Source: Brachionus rotundiformis (lineage: Eukaryota > Rotifera > Eurotatoria > Ploima > Brachionidae). From it: a stretch of 64,000 nucleotides of DNA. The position numbers were made by a program, and so were the translations under genes. This document shows positions 34,741-46,696 of this stretch, one piece after another (position 1 is the stretch's first letter; the number at the start of each line of letters is the position of its first letter). Where the stretch lies: positions 1-64,000 of the forward strand of contig JAESIW010000115.1 in assembly GCA_016802295.1 (NCBI GenBank), given 5' to 3'. Below the pieces are notes generated by a model. That model was given only the letters and a program-made list of their open reading frames with translations. It made no database searches and was not told the origin of the DNA.

Positions 34741-37700
34741 ATGTCTGAGGAACATTCAGATACTGCAAATCCTGAATATATTTCAAATCCATTTGTCCAG
34801 AAAGAACTTTATGATTTGATAGAAAAAGTTTATTTCATTAATTTTACTAGCCAATATGCTGATGAAAAGTCCATTAAATTCAATGATACAGCTGATTTTG
34901 AATTGAAGAATATTGATTTTGAAAGCAAAGATGTAAAAATCAATGTTAAAAATCTAATAAAAAAGCTGCAGATTCAACATGAAATTGTTTGCCGAAAACT
35001 TAGTGATATTATATTGCAAAATAGTCAATCATACTCGAAAGAGCTAAAGAGAGTTAGTGATTTTAAACAGCTTTTAGAGGATTCTTATCAAATATGCCGG
35101 ATTTCGAGAAGATCACTTGAAATATGCCTCGATTCATACGTTTATGCTCAGTTGAAATTATTAACAAAACAGAATAAAAAGTTACTATTAGTAAAACTTA
35201 TGGACACAATTAAAGATATCAAAAAACTAAATAATACAACAAATAATATAATTCATTTGATTGCAGTAAGTGGATAAAGTTTTAAAAATGTTTTTAAATT
35301 TTTAAATTAAGAATAAAGAATTTATGCTTGCTTTGAATCTATGTTCTAAAATCGAATGTTCAGTGGAAAAATATGATTATCTTAAATGCATAAAGTAAAT
35401 CAATTTTAATTCTGTCTACCATTAAATAGACTTATTTTGATTAAATTTCAGAGGGTTAAAAAAAACTATTAACGAATGTTTTAAACTGATTGAAGAAAAT
35501 TCACTAAACAGTTTGTTAAAAATATGCCGAAAATACGATGAGAATTTATTTGCAAATATTTGCTTATCATATCAAAAATTAAATAGTCTAAACAAATTTT
35601 TTGAGAAATTAAGTGAATATTTTTCAAATACAATCAATAGTGTGTCTGCACAAACTCTAATACGTTTGATAGTATCAAGGAAATTTGATTTAGATGAGAA
35701 AGGAATAAACAGTCAAGTGGCAGAATCTGAGGTTGAAAATTTTATCATCAAATTAAAACAAAAAAACTTCTCCAACGATTTGTTTTCAGTATTTTTTAAG
35801 AGTCGCTAAAAATTTCTTTTATTTTAAATTTTTTTAAGTTAGTAATTAGTGATGATTATAAATTATCTTTAAATGAATTATGTTCAAACTTATGGCAACT
35901 AATGAAGAATTTTTATTCAATGTCCATCTGGATACATAATAATTTAAATTGTGAGTATTCAATTTTTTTATTATATTTAGAAAATAATTTCTAATAATTT
36001 AATTTAAAATTTAACTTTTTAAATTATACTATTATATTTTTGAATTAAAAAATTAAATATTGAATATTTACATTCTAATTTAATATTAAACTTTTTTTGG
36101 AATCGTTTAATTCACAGATCAAATATTTAGTAAATTAATTTTCTTGTTTTTTTCAATTTTTATTAAATTTTTATCAAATGTAAGGTTACTTAATAACTAG
36201 TTAAATAAATAATTCCTATTTATTATTTAATAAATATAGCAATTTGATTTTGCTTCTAATTTTTAAGATACAAACAATCAAGATTACGACGAATCGATTG
36301 CAAATATTCAATTTCAAATATGGGAGAATGTACAAATTAAAATAAGCGCTTATTTTAAATCAATGGATATTACCAATTTTAAATTCAATGAATATTTAGA
36401 TATTTTGATTATATTAAATCAATTTATTGAATTGGGCAATGAATTTTGTAATAAAACTTCTGATTGTGATATAATTATTCAAGCTGTAAAAGAACAAACG
36501 CTGGCTTATATTAAATTTTATCACTTATCTCATTTGGATGAATTAAAAATGTTCTTACAGAATGAAATTTGGGAATGCTGTCCCGTTAAGAATGATTTTT
36601 CAATTTTCAATTTACAAGAATATAAATTTTTGAAATCAAATGAATGGAAAAATTCTTCAGAATCAACATTAGAACTTATCGAAAAAACTATCACTACAGA
36701 TTTAGAAAAACAAAAAAATAATAAATTTGAAATAAATCAAAACATGGTAGAACTTATAAACATTTCTAGCGACAGTAAAAATAAAATTGATATTTCTGAT
36801 GAAATTAAAAACTTGAAAATTAAAATTGATTTAAGCAATAATAGTCAAGACAAATTGAATCAAACTAGCTGTTATAGCTCAAATGATGAACAACTAATTA
36901 AAAACTTCAATACTTTGGAATGTCATAATGAAGAACTACCAATATTAACTAATACAACTTTAAATATTATTCGTTTGTTCGGCAAATATATTCATATGTT
37001 ATCTGTTTTTAAAATTATTTCGTTTCAAGTCATAAGTTATCTGATGCAATTGTTTCAGTTTTATTTTTATTATGTTTACTTAGATTTCACTCAAACAGGT
37101 GAAATGCCAGCAGAACAAAACGATGGATCAATTATTAGTCAAATTGATAAAAATAGCAATTTAAATACATTTTTTAAAAATATTAAGAATGATTTTTTTA
37201 AGAATTCCAAATTATCTAGTCCACGAAAGGAAAAAACGAAAATTGTTTTAAACCATGATGAATACATCTATTTAATCAAGCAGCGAATAATAGCAACTGA
37301 GTCTTTAATATATCTGTCCAAACAATTGGAAAATATGTTCCCATTGATTAAAAAAATCTTACCAATAAAGCAGTTAAAAGAAAGCGAAATAAATAATTTA
37401 GATATATATACAAATATACTTAAAGAGACTCCTAAAATTAGAAAATCAATATATTTATACATAGCTCGTAAAGCAGTGGACTATAATCAATTAGTAGATT
37501 CAATAGCAAAAGTTAATTGGGATTTAAATGAAATACTATCCCAACATAACAGTTATATTGATGTTCTGTTGGTACAATTAAATGAATTGAAATTAGATTT
37601 AAAGAACTTAAGCTCACAAATTCCATTAAATAAAAATGTAGTGAATTCGATTTTAGAAGAAACTTTGAGATTATGCATGAAATTTTTGGTAGATGGCTAT

Positions 37701-38072
37701 TCGTCGGTAAAAAAATGTTCCAATGAAGGAAGAGCATTAATGCAGCTTGATTTTCAGCAATTTGTCGTTAAGCTTGAAGAGCTTTTTGATATTCGACCGA
37801 TTCCTGACAAGGACTATGTTGAAATCTACATTAAAGCTTATTATTTGCCGGACTCTTCGATTGAAAAATGGATAAAAGAACATCCGGTATAATTAATGAA
37901 AACATAATATTCATTAAAATTTTTAATTATGATTTTTAAGGAATATCAGCAGAAGAATATAGTTGCATTGGTTGGAATTATGAGTCAAATTTCAAAGAAA
38001 ACTCGTATTTCTATATTAAATGCGTTTAGCAGTAATTCATCAGTTCAACAAAGCACAGGAACAATTAATTAA
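34741..38072 (+). CDS. VPS50: VPS50/syndetin, EARP tethering complex subunit
   Basis: Distinguishes EARP (recycling endosomes) from GARP (trans-Golgi). Exons 34741-35265, 35312-35394, 35452-35788, 35839-35950, 36268-37886 and 37941-38072 join in phase, 935 residues (human 964). N-terminal coiled coil (QIQHEIVCRKLSDIIL), then KYDYLKCIKGLKKTINE. The central block after exon 5 (IWENVQIKISAYF, NEIWECCPVKNDFSI), ILTNTTLNIIRLFGKYIHML and the very conserved KKCSNEGRALMQLDFQQF and IRPIPDKDYVEIYIKAYY all match syndetin. The fifth intron starts right after HP in IKEHP, and reading on would end two codons later. The middle segment is Asn/Ser-rich and shorter than human. Confidence 0.94.
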
Positions 38073-38780
38073 TCATGATTAGCAAATTTCCAGTATTTTC
38101 ATAGTTGTTTAGTTTTTTGTTTATTTTAAATATTTATGTTATTTTAAAAATAAATTTAATCAACAATTTTGCTTATTTTGGATATTGTTCTAATTTTTAA
38201 TCTATTCTATCTTAATTATAAGGACTTACTTTAAAAATATATATTAAATTGTCTTTATTGGTTATTTTTAATAAAATTTTATTGAAAATCAAATCAGTTT
38301 TTTATCGTTGAAAAATTTTTCTTATCTATCAGTCTCTTTAAAAATAAAATTATTATTCAGAATAAAAATCAGTATTTTATTTTGAAACGTTTATTCTTAA
38401 ATTAGTTTGGTAAAAAGAAATCTTAAAATACCTAAAAGATGAGAGAAAAGAAAACAAATAACGAAATCAAAAAACTTAACTTCGATAGAGTACCATTGTT
38501 TTTTAATTAAAACCTGGTTGCATTTCAAAAAACGAGACTAAAAATTAATTTTAAATTAAAAATAAGTGAAAGTAATAATTTTTGATCTAAAACCACTAAA
38601 ATTAATATCTATCTTTTACGCATAAAATTCAACAGTATTCAAAAAAATAAAAAAACACGGACCGGTAACCAAAAAAAAATCAACAACAATATCAATTATC
38701 AGTAACAAAGTATTTTTAGTTTTTTTTTTTTTTAATTTCTACTGTTCAAAAAAAGATAAGAGCTTGATCCATTTTTAAAA
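38073..38780. other. AT-rich gap between convergent VPS50 and RBMS
   Basis: 708 bp holding two 3' flanks. Contains a poly-T run near 38718-38731. No gene or repeat of note. Confidence 0.5.
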
Positions 38781-40732
38781 TTATTTCAATGATTGTGTCT
38801 GAGCTGATTCGTTTTGATTTGAATTTACACTCATTGCATTAAACTGTTGATTTAGGTTTAAAGTTTGATTAGAGCCTTCATGTTTTGTATTGAATTCCGT
38901 CTGCTTTAACTGGACATATGTCTGAGGAGGATAATAATAATATGGTAAAGGATGTATTTGATGATTATGATGAGAATAAAAATGTGGTGGCAAGTGAGAA
39001 TGAAACTGTTGCTGGGCTGAAGATTGCTGATGAGGAATTATACTAGAATGTAAATATGGTTGCATAGGTTGACGATGCATATGCGGATGAAATTGAGGGT
39101 AAGCATGTGCTGTTGAAACAGGGTGAGAAAGAGATTGACTTTGCTGTGGTTGATTATGAGAAACTATAGTCGCTCCTGATTGATAGTTTTCAATAACAAT
39201 TGGATATGCAGGTTGATAACTTGGATCCATGTATGGTGAATATGAATGTGCGCTATGAACTGTATAGCTGGACGGACTCGAAGGATAACCAAGATTATAA
39301 TTATTTTGAGAATAGTTATTATTTCCATCATTGGAACTATAGCAATTTCCTTGACTACTATTAATAGTATTGTTCAAATTTTCTTTATCAACGTTTTGCT
39401 CACAATTTTTTAACTTTGATTTGAAAACTCCTCCTGAATCAGCTAATTTCACAGAAATAAGTTTTGACTGATTATCATGATCAGGAAATGCCTTATTATT
39501 AAGTTGCTGTATAATCTCATCACACAATTTTGTATTATCTAATCTAGCAAAACCAACTCCCTTAGATGTTCCATTACGTTCTCTCATTATTCGAGTAGAG
39601 CTTACATTTGCTGAAAAAAGGTTTTTTAGCATATTAGCAAGAATAGACTCATCTATGTCTAAGGGTAGATTCGCAAAATATAAATTTGTTGGATCTTGTT
39701 CACGTTGTTTGGCCAATTGAACGTCTTTTTGTTCCTTTTTTAATTCACTTAAAGCTATTTTAGCATCGTCCAGACTTTTGAAATCAACAAAACCATATCC
39801 TTTGCACTTCGAAGTTTGCTTGTCTATGATAGCTTTAGTAGATTTAATTTCTCCGTATCTAAAAAGAAACTTATACATCGATAAAATTGCTATTATTTAA
39901 TAATAATTTTACTTTTTGCACATTTCATATAAATCTTCATCTGTAGTATTTTCTGTTAAACCTCTTATGTATAAATTTGTTTTTGATGTTGATGTAGGTA
40001 TGAGTTTTTCACGTTTAGTAATGTAATAATCCGATTTAGAATATTGAAAATTTGATTTTGAATTATTTAGGCTTGTTTCAGTTGCGTCTGATAGACTACC
40101 AGATGGACTAACAGACCCAGGTACCATTCGTGAAGACTCCTTTGTTTAAAAAAAAAATTAAATCAAATTAAAAAATTTTAATTAAAAGATAATTTTTTCT
40201 TTTATATTTGATGCAGTTAAAAAAAAAAGATGAATAAAGAAAATTCAAATTACATTATGTTTCAAATCTGTTACTCTCTATATTATAAAATTTGAAATTT
40301 TAAAAATCTAAAATTCAATAAATGGTGTGTGTGTGTGTATGTGTGAGACATAGAAATAAAAGTGCGTGAATTATAGATTATAGAATTTATTTTTGTAATT
40401 ACCATTTCATTGTTGTTGTGCAGATAATATGACAAATTAGGAATATACACATTTGGTGTTGTATTTGGAGTGTTGAAAATTATGGCTTGATTCTTTGGCT
40501 CAAAAAAATTTGATCCTTGATTATTTAGGTATTTATGATGATTTGAAATCACCGCACTACTTTTGTATCCTGATATAAGATTATTTGATGGAGGAGTTAA
40601 TAAATTTATTGGAGGAATCAATGAATATGAAGATGAAGAAGCACTGGATGATGAAATAGAGGTTGATGAAGTTGATGGAATATGAGGTGTTTTTGGCTCT
40701 TGAACACAACCAGATTGTCCTGATGAATACAT
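38781..40732 (-). CDS. RBMS: RBMS-type RNA-binding protein (alan shepard family)
   Basis: Single-stranded nucleic-acid binding protein with two RRMs, usually binding AU-rich 3' UTRs. Exons 40732-40403, 40139-39913 and 39858-38781 join in phase to 544 residues. Residues 1-110 are Ser/Pro/Asn-rich. RRM1: TNLYIRGL, then KCKGYGFVDF. The RRM linker QLAKQREQDPTNLYFANLPL is diagnostic of RBMS1/2/3 and fly shep. RRM2: SSTRIMRERNGTSKGVGFAR. The C-terminal 200 residues are rich in Gln, His, Pro and Tyr, as in the family. The first intron contains a TG microsatellite. Which vertebrate paralogue is nearest cannot be told. Confidence 0.93.
40324..40346. repeat. TG/CA microsatellite
   Basis: An interrupted run of TG dinucleotides (one TA interruption) of about 22 bases within the first intron of the RBMS-type gene, close to the 5' splice site of exon 1. 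Confidence 0.8.
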
Positions 40733-42534
40733 TTTTTTAATTTTCGTATTTGACTAAACTTAAAAAAAATAATTATTTAAGATTTTAATTTTTAAAAAAT
40801 TAATTCTTTAAGAATGTTTTAGATCTTGAACATGCGTTTGAAATTTCCAAAGCAGTTTATCTATCCCTTTAAAAAAGCTTATGTTACAAGTATCCTTTCT
40901 ATTAGCTTGTTATAACTGTTTTTGATTGGTAAATTAAACAAGAAAGAGTTGGTTTTTTAAAATATTCATTTTAAACTTAGTTTGTAATTAACTTAGATAG
41001 GATTGTTTCCTTTGTGATTCAAAAAGCTTTTATTATTATTATGAATTTTACAATTTTATCAAGTAATGCCTATGGTACCTTTAATCTTAATTTTTTAATG
41101 GAAGCAGAATAAAGTTTAGTCATCTTAAATTATTATTTTAAAAACTTAATAATACTTTTTTATTTTGTTAAAACAAATCAATTATTTTTTTTAAAACTAA
41201 ATTTCGTTAATACGTATTTTAAGAATGAAACTTAAATGCTTGAATAAAAAATATTCAATGTTAACCATTTAAATGTTTTCTTAGTTAACTGAATAAAATA
41301 TTTTATTTGAAATAAAATTATGAAGCAAAAAGTAAAATTTAATGATTAAGAATTGAGTTATAATATATAATATTTAGATACAATAGAATGAAAATAGTTT
41401 TGTTTAAGAAAGTAATTTGAACCTTCAAATTTACAAAACTTGATGAGAAAATCGAACTATATATAGAATGATTTTAAACCAGATAAGTTTTTTGATTATT
41501 TTAAATCGATCTTCACCAATTAAAATACTTGGCAAACATGGTTCGGAAATTAGGTAGATTATTTAGCATAGGCTGAATTATTTTCTTAATGAATTATAAC
41601 AAGATTAATTAAAGAAAGTAAGCAAAAGGCTTAAACTTTGCTGGACTTAAGATATACAGCCCATAAATAATTAATCTGTTGTTTACAATATTAATTAATT
41701 GTTCTTAAAATTTGTATTATTTGCTAACTATTAGTATATTTAATTTAGCATAATATCAATACTTTTTAAGCGAACCTACAAAATTCAAAAGTGAAATATT
41801 TTGTAAATGTAATTATAATATTCAATTGAGAATAGATACAATTCATGTTAACTTTACAAGTATTGATAAAAGATTAATTTTTCTTTTTTGTTTATTTAAT
41901 CTGCTCTTAAGTTCTAAGTGAAAAGATTCCACCTCAAAGAATCTTTAATTGATAAATATTTTAATTTGGAGATGAGGAAATTAGACCCAACTTTTAAAAT
42001 GGAGAACATATTGAAAACCAGTTGAAATAGTTTTCGTAAACAATGTTTTATTCAAAATATTCCCAATATATTATAAATTGACCATATTGATATTAATAAT
42101 TTTTTTCTAATTTAAATAATTAAATAAAGAATATAAAAGTTAAATAAAAATTGAAATTATTAATCGATTAGATTTTCAAAAGAAGAAAGTAGAATTCTTT
42201 TGAATTTATTAACTTAAAAAGTACTGAATTGAATTATTTAGAATAGAAATAACTTATTAAATCAATTTTATTAAATTAAAAAATGTAAAATCAATATAAT
42301 ATGCGAAATAAAAGAAAAGATAATTTAAATCGCAAAAGATGGATTTTAAAGGAATTTTTCAAAATTTCGATTTATAATTAATCAATGTTAGTAGAAATTA
42401 ATAATAGTCAGTAAGTATAATTTTGTTGGTTTTTTTTTTAAAGTATGTGATGAATAAAATTTATTTGATTAAATTTTTTTAATTTATTTCGAAAATTCAT
42501 TTAAACCAAATTATTAACTTTGTTAATTCGAATT
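40733..42534. other. 1.8-kb AT-rich intergenic region
   Basis: Between the RBMS-type gene and NDUFAB1, both on the - strand. I saw no coding frame, tRNA, transposon or notable repeat. Its size, large for this window, may reflect regulatory DNA of RBMS. Confidence 0.5.
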
Positions 42535-43026
42535 TTAAACATCTGTTAATCGTTTTTTTATATAATCCACGATTTGTGCTGGAGTATTAAGCTTTTCATA
42601 ATCGGAATCAGGTATTTCATATCCAAAAGTATCCTCAAGTTGGACTATAATTTCAACTTGATCCAAACTATCCAAACCGAGATCTTTCATTAAATTGGTT
42701 TCCATATCTATCTGAATTTTAATAAAAATAAAATATGATTCATTTATTTAATGAAATATATTTACTTGTGGGTTTGCCGGATTTTCTTTTACTCGATCAA
42801 AATTTCTAATAATATCTAAAACTTTTTCTTCAATTTGACTTTTTTCACTATTAGCCTGATCACTAAATGAACGAATCGCAGAAATAGAATTTCCATTTAT
42901 AAATGGTTTATTATTTACATTTAATATTATTGGTAGAGTTCGTTTTGAGACATGATTAGTAATTTTTCGATAGCTGATAACTTGGTAAGGTATTCTTGAA
43001 GAAATCCTGACTAATTTTGTAAGCAT
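42535..43026 (-). CDS. NDUFAB1: mitochondrial acyl carrier protein (complex I SDAP)
   Basis: Carries growing fatty acyl chains for mitochondrial FAS II (lipoate supply) and is an accessory subunit of complex I; it also supports Fe-S cluster assembly. Exons 43026-42766 and 42711-42535 (54-nt intron, phase 0) give 145 residues. The N-terminal ~60 residues are basic and hydroxylated, fitting a mitochondrial presequence. Carrier domain: VLDIIRNFDRV, then MKDLGLDSLDQVEIIVQLED with the phosphopantetheine Ser in DSL, and FGYEIPDSDYEKL. All features of a functional carrier protein are present. Confidence 0.94.
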
Positions 43027-43392
43027 TATTGATAAATGAACGAAAATTTTAAACTGTAAAATTTAAGCTTGGCGTGTGTGCAATCTTTCAAGTTTTTGAA
43101 TAAGAAAAATATTTTATATATAAATTATATAATATAAATGATACTAAACGCAACAATTTATTGAAATTATTTATGAAATGTTCGCTTAACGTTTAAATAA
43201 TTGTCTTATTTATTTTTTAATTATTAATATGTTTTATTAGATTGTTTATCTAACCAAATATCAAAAAAAATTGATAGATTTATTATTCAAATCGTTTTTT
43301 TCTTTAATTAAAAAATGTATTAATTTATTCTCTAACTTTTTTAATTATAAAGTTGTGTTTGCAAAATTGTGTTAAATTAAAATTTGTAACTC

Positions 43393-43521
43393 TGAACCAA
43401 GTTGATAACCGAAAGCCCGGCTTATGTGCAATATCCGAATAAAATGGTATTTCGCACCGAACATTGATCGGACGCGTATCAATATAAGCGCTACATCAAC
43501 AGCTTTCAAAACCTTTTTTTT
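43393..43521 (+). ncRNA. possible non-coding RNA gene or conserved regulatory island
   Basis: About 120 bases of clearly higher GC than the surroundings, with several CpG, containing short self-complementary pairs (GTTGAT with ATCAAC across the block; ATTGAT with ATCAAT around a CG-rich loop). It is directly followed by a run of eight T, which would suit a Pol III terminator on the + strand. I compared it from memory with tRNA, 5S, U6, U6atac, U4atac, U12, 7SK, Y and vault RNAs and found no fit. It may equally be a promoter element of NDUFAB1. Strand and ends are uncertain. Confidence 0.25.
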
Positions 43522-43528
43522 AACTATT

Positions 43529-43583
43529 AAAATAAAAACGACTGACTCGCAGAATAGCCATCAGTCAGCCAAGTTTTTATTTT
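43529..43583. repeat. 55-nt inverted repeat (hairpin)
   Basis: Perfect 11-bp outer stem (AAAATAAAAAC at 43529-43539 with GTTTTTATTTT at 43573-43583) and a perfect 6-bp inner stem (CTGACT at 43542-43547 with AGTCAG at 43563-43568), separated by small internal loops; apical loop of 15 nt. Lies just after the GC-rich island. Confidence 0.75.
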
Positions 43584-43954
43584 GATTAATTATAATAAAA
43601 ATTTTTAAAATAAAATGAATGGAAATTTTAAAAAAATATGCTATTTCAACAAATTTAGAGTCAGATTAAGAAAATAAAATTTAAAAGATGTAATTAGAAA
43701 CAATTTTTTCATTTTTATTTTAAATCTCATTAATTGGATTAAAAAATTTTAAGAGATACATTGTATATATATAAATTGATCTTTGTATTCTAGATTCATT
43801 TAATATTCTAATTCTTTGTTAATTCTAAACTGATATCAACCTCGTTTGATGCTTATCACCCGTAAAATAGCATCAATTAAGTAAAATAAAAATGCTCCAT
43901 AACCAAAAAACTAAAATTTAAATAATTGAAATTAAGAATTAAAATCGTTTTAAT

Positions 43955-44464
43955 CTAATTTACTGCTCCAGCGGCATAGCTTTCCATACTTGCATAGTTT
44001 TTTGCTAAGTCAGTGACAATTGCAGAAGCTATTATAATTAAGATAGCCCAAAGAATATCGAAAATCAATTCCTATTGAATTATTATAATAAAAAATAATA
44101 ATTATTTCTAAACTTTACGATTATTTTCCACGGAATTTTTTCCAAACGTTTAGTTAGGTAAAAAAAATGCGTCAAAATGATAATTAATAAAAGAACAATA
44201 CCAGTTATTGCAACGAAATTGTAATACCGTGTTGATCCCCAGTTATCATATTTAATGCTTACTGAAATAGCGCCCCCTATATGGAAAATCTTAAAATTAA
44301 TTGTTAAAATTTTTTTTTTAATTTTATTTTTGAACTACTATAATCAGTATTTTCAGTAAAAAATGAATTGATCTCAAATAAGGAAAATTGATAATATTTT
44401 TTATTGAAGCTTTAATTCCAGTGCTATGGCTGGCAAAATTAGTTTCATTATTAGGCGATGACAT
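43955..44464 (-). CDS. small MARVEL-like multi-pass membrane protein
   Basis: Exons 44464-44339, 44289-44119 and 44071-43955, all phase 0, 137 residues. Hydrophobic segments: about 34-55 (LLKILIIIFHIGGAISVSI), 68-90 (NFVAITGIVLLLIIILTHFF) and 98-120 (IIELIFDILWAILIIIASAI), with a short fourth region after LAKNYASMESYAAGAVN. The pattern, with a positively charged KIPW before the third helix and small residues after it, resembles MARVEL proteins of the CMTM/plasmolipin type, which act in vesicle traffic and membrane apposition. Function is inferred from this pattern only; the gene is too split for ORF scanning. Confidence 0.62.
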
Positions 44465-45115
44465 CTTTTGACGAAAATTTTAATTTTGAACGGTTTTAGA
44501 ATTAAATTATGAATTACTAAAATATTTTAACTTGGAAATAAAATTTTAGCCATTTTCGGTTTTTATGCTAATTTAGTTTTAAACCTTTCTAATTTATTCA
44601 AATTCATACCGCTAGTAACCCAATTCATAAAAAAATAATTTTAATGCAACCATACAAATCTTGATATTTATTCACACATGAAAATTTTAAATAAAAAAAT
44701 TAATCAAACTTTTATAACTTAATAAAATGTTAATATATCATAATTCTTAAACAATTATGGAAAATTTTTTAAATGATTTCATTTTGAGTAAAATGACTTC
44801 AATACCAAAAAAATTAAGAATTTTAAAATGTTTAGATAACCAATATTTATTATTTCTACATTTATATCTACATTTAGATATTTTTTATAATATTTGTTTT
44901 ATTAAAATGTTTATGAAGATAAATGATTAACTTAATACAATAACATATATTTTAAATTAAGCTTCATTTTTTTATTACAAATTAAGGAATTTTAAAAATT
45001 TTAAATTAACACAATATACTGAAAAAAGATATGTAATTTAATTGTATCAAATCAAAATATCTATTCATTTATTTATTAAAAAATCATTAATTATTTTATT
45101 ACATTTGATTAAATA
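44465..45115. other. AT-rich gap, MARVEL gene to Unkempt
   Basis: 650 bp, promoter of the MARVEL-like gene and 3' flank of Unkempt. I looked here for a missing Unkempt RING exon and found no cysteine-rich frame. Confidence 0.5.
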
Positions 45116-46696
45116 TTAGGATTTCAATTTGTTTAACATTTGAACTTCTAAATTTTTCTTTTCAGATTCAGATCGCAAATATTTGGTTTTCCATTCATTA
45201 ACATCAATTGTTAATTTGTCTACCCATTGCCTGTATTGACAGCACAACAATTCTAATTTATTACTTAATTCTGTTTGCTTAATCAAATCTTGTCTAAGTT
45301 TTTCTTTTTCATAGTCTATAACTAAATGATTAGTAAAAGCCGCCGCGATACTATTTATACTATTTAAACTACTAGATGTGTTGGTAAGATTTGTTAAAAG
45401 ATTTAATTCTTGATTACTTGTTGAATTTACTAAATTTTTTGGACTATTAATTATTTCATTTTTTTGTTGTATGGGAGAAGAGGAGCTGCTTGGCGATGAA
45501 GAAGAACTAACTTGTTCGTCCGTGTGATTAGGGCTCACTTTTCTTTCTGAGCCTATTGGTTTATTGTATGCTTTTTGGTCTTTACTTTCGCTAATTGTCA
45601 TTTCGCTTAAAGAGTTTCCAGGTTTTTCTGCAGGTAGAACATTAGTCATAAAATTTTCCAAAGTATACTCGCTATTTGACGATTCTGATGTTGAATGAGT
45701 TCTCTGCGTTTTTAATTCATGTTCAACGTGCGCAAACGCACAAAAAGGTCCACGAGGACAATATCCTGTTGAGATCATATCATTACATTTTGAAGACTTA
45801 TATATTTCTGGATGAAATTGTTGTTCGGTTCTAGAGTGACAATATTTACATAAATCGCCATTTTCGCAAACACCTGGCTCTAGCCAATCATCGCCTTGTT
45901 TAACATTTGGACATGGTGTAGATCTGTACTTAAATATACTTGGATTTCGACGTTTATCACGCGAATTATGATACTGTGGACACGCAAAACCTTGCCGACA
46001 TAGCCTTGGCGGGCGTTTACATTGCTCTGTTTTGTAATTAATAAGTACATAATTAGTTTCATTCCATTTTGGGTCCTCATTTAGTTGTTTGTCCTTCTCC
46101 AACGTTTGCTGAAGGTTAATAATTTTTTCGTTTTCTACGAGTTCTCCTGTATCATTTTTTTCCTGATTTAGAAGTTGAATTTCTTTGAGATCATAAACTG
46201 GTGGTCTAACATCATTGGACCCATGAGCAAACGCGCAATGAGATCCATTTTTTGTACAGTTACCTTTAGGGTCAGTTTCATGAATACAGGTGGCTGTTTT
46301 GTAGTACCTTAGGTGGTACCGTTTTTCAGTATCACCTGCATTTCTGTGAACAAATGGACAATCATCGCCGTTAGAGCAAATGCCAGTTTGTTCGTCATAT
46401 TTTTCGCAATAAACGTCTGGATTATAGTTAAACATGCCATCTCGTTTGCGTATAGGCCGACGTCTTCTTTGATTTTTAAAATGCCAATAAAAACAAGTAT
46501 ATGGCCTATGTTGAGTGCATTTGTGTTGTAAAAAGAGTGCACATTGTTCAACTCGAAATCCTTTAAGATACGTGTAATGCGAAGGTTTTTCTGTTATTTG
46601 TGTTTGAACATTCTGAACTTGTGACTGAGTGAGTTGGGTGGTGGTCGTAAGACTTGATGACGATGAAGCTGAATGTGAATCATTAGATTCAGGCAT
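45116..46696 (-). CDS. UNK: Unkempt CCCH zinc-finger RNA-binding protein, no RING
   Basis: Sequence-specific translational repressor (UAG-binding in mammals). Single exon, 526 residues (human 810). Six CCCH fingers occupy about residues 45-330: CALFLQHKCTQHRPYTCFYWH, the second ending CPFVH, then HCAFAHG, CKRPPRLCRQGFACPQYH, CPNVKQGDDW with CKYCH, and CNDMISTGYCPRGPFCAFAH. These match the animal family closely. After a Ser-rich linker comes a coiled coil (about 455-525, LRQDLIKQTELSNKLELL), then the stop. The C-terminal RING of fly and human Unkempt is missing, and no exon for it is visible downstream. Confidence 0.93.
   Translation of the reverse strand: MPESNDSHSASSSSSLTTTTQLTQSQVQNVQTQITEKPSHYTYLKGFRVEQCALFLQHKCTQHRPYTCFYWHFKNQRRRRPIRKRDGMFNYNPDVYCEKYDEQTGICSNGDDCPFVHRNAGDTEKRYHLRYYKTATCIHETDPKGNCTKNGSHCAFAHGSNDVRPPVYDLKEIQLLNQEKNDTGELVENEKIINLQQTLEKDKQLNEDPKWNETNYVLINYKTEQCKRPPRLCRQGFACPQYHNSRDKRRNPSIFKYRSTPCPNVKQGDDWLEPGVCENGDLCKYCHSRTEQQFHPEIYKSSKCNDMISTGYCPRGPFCAFAHVEHELKTQRTHSTSESSNSEYTLENFMTNVLPAEKPGNSLSEMTISESKDQKAYNKPIGSERKVSPNHTDEQVSSSSSPSSSSSPIQQKNEIINSPKNLVNSTSNQELNLLTNLTNTSSSLNSINSIAAAFTNHLVIDYEKEKLRQDLIKQTELSNKLELLCCQYRQWVDKLTIDVNEWKTKYLRSESEKKNLEVQMLNKLKS

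Larger units (their letters stand above)
43027..43954. other. intergenic region with GC-rich island and hairpin
   Basis: Upstream of NDUFAB1 and downstream of the MARVEL-like gene (both -). Most is AT-rich, but 43393-43512 is strikingly GC-richer and CpG-containing, ends at a run of eight T (43513-43521 region), and is followed by the hairpin at 43529-43583. No protein-coding explanation was found beyond a 30-codon open frame on the - strand. Confidence 0.55.
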
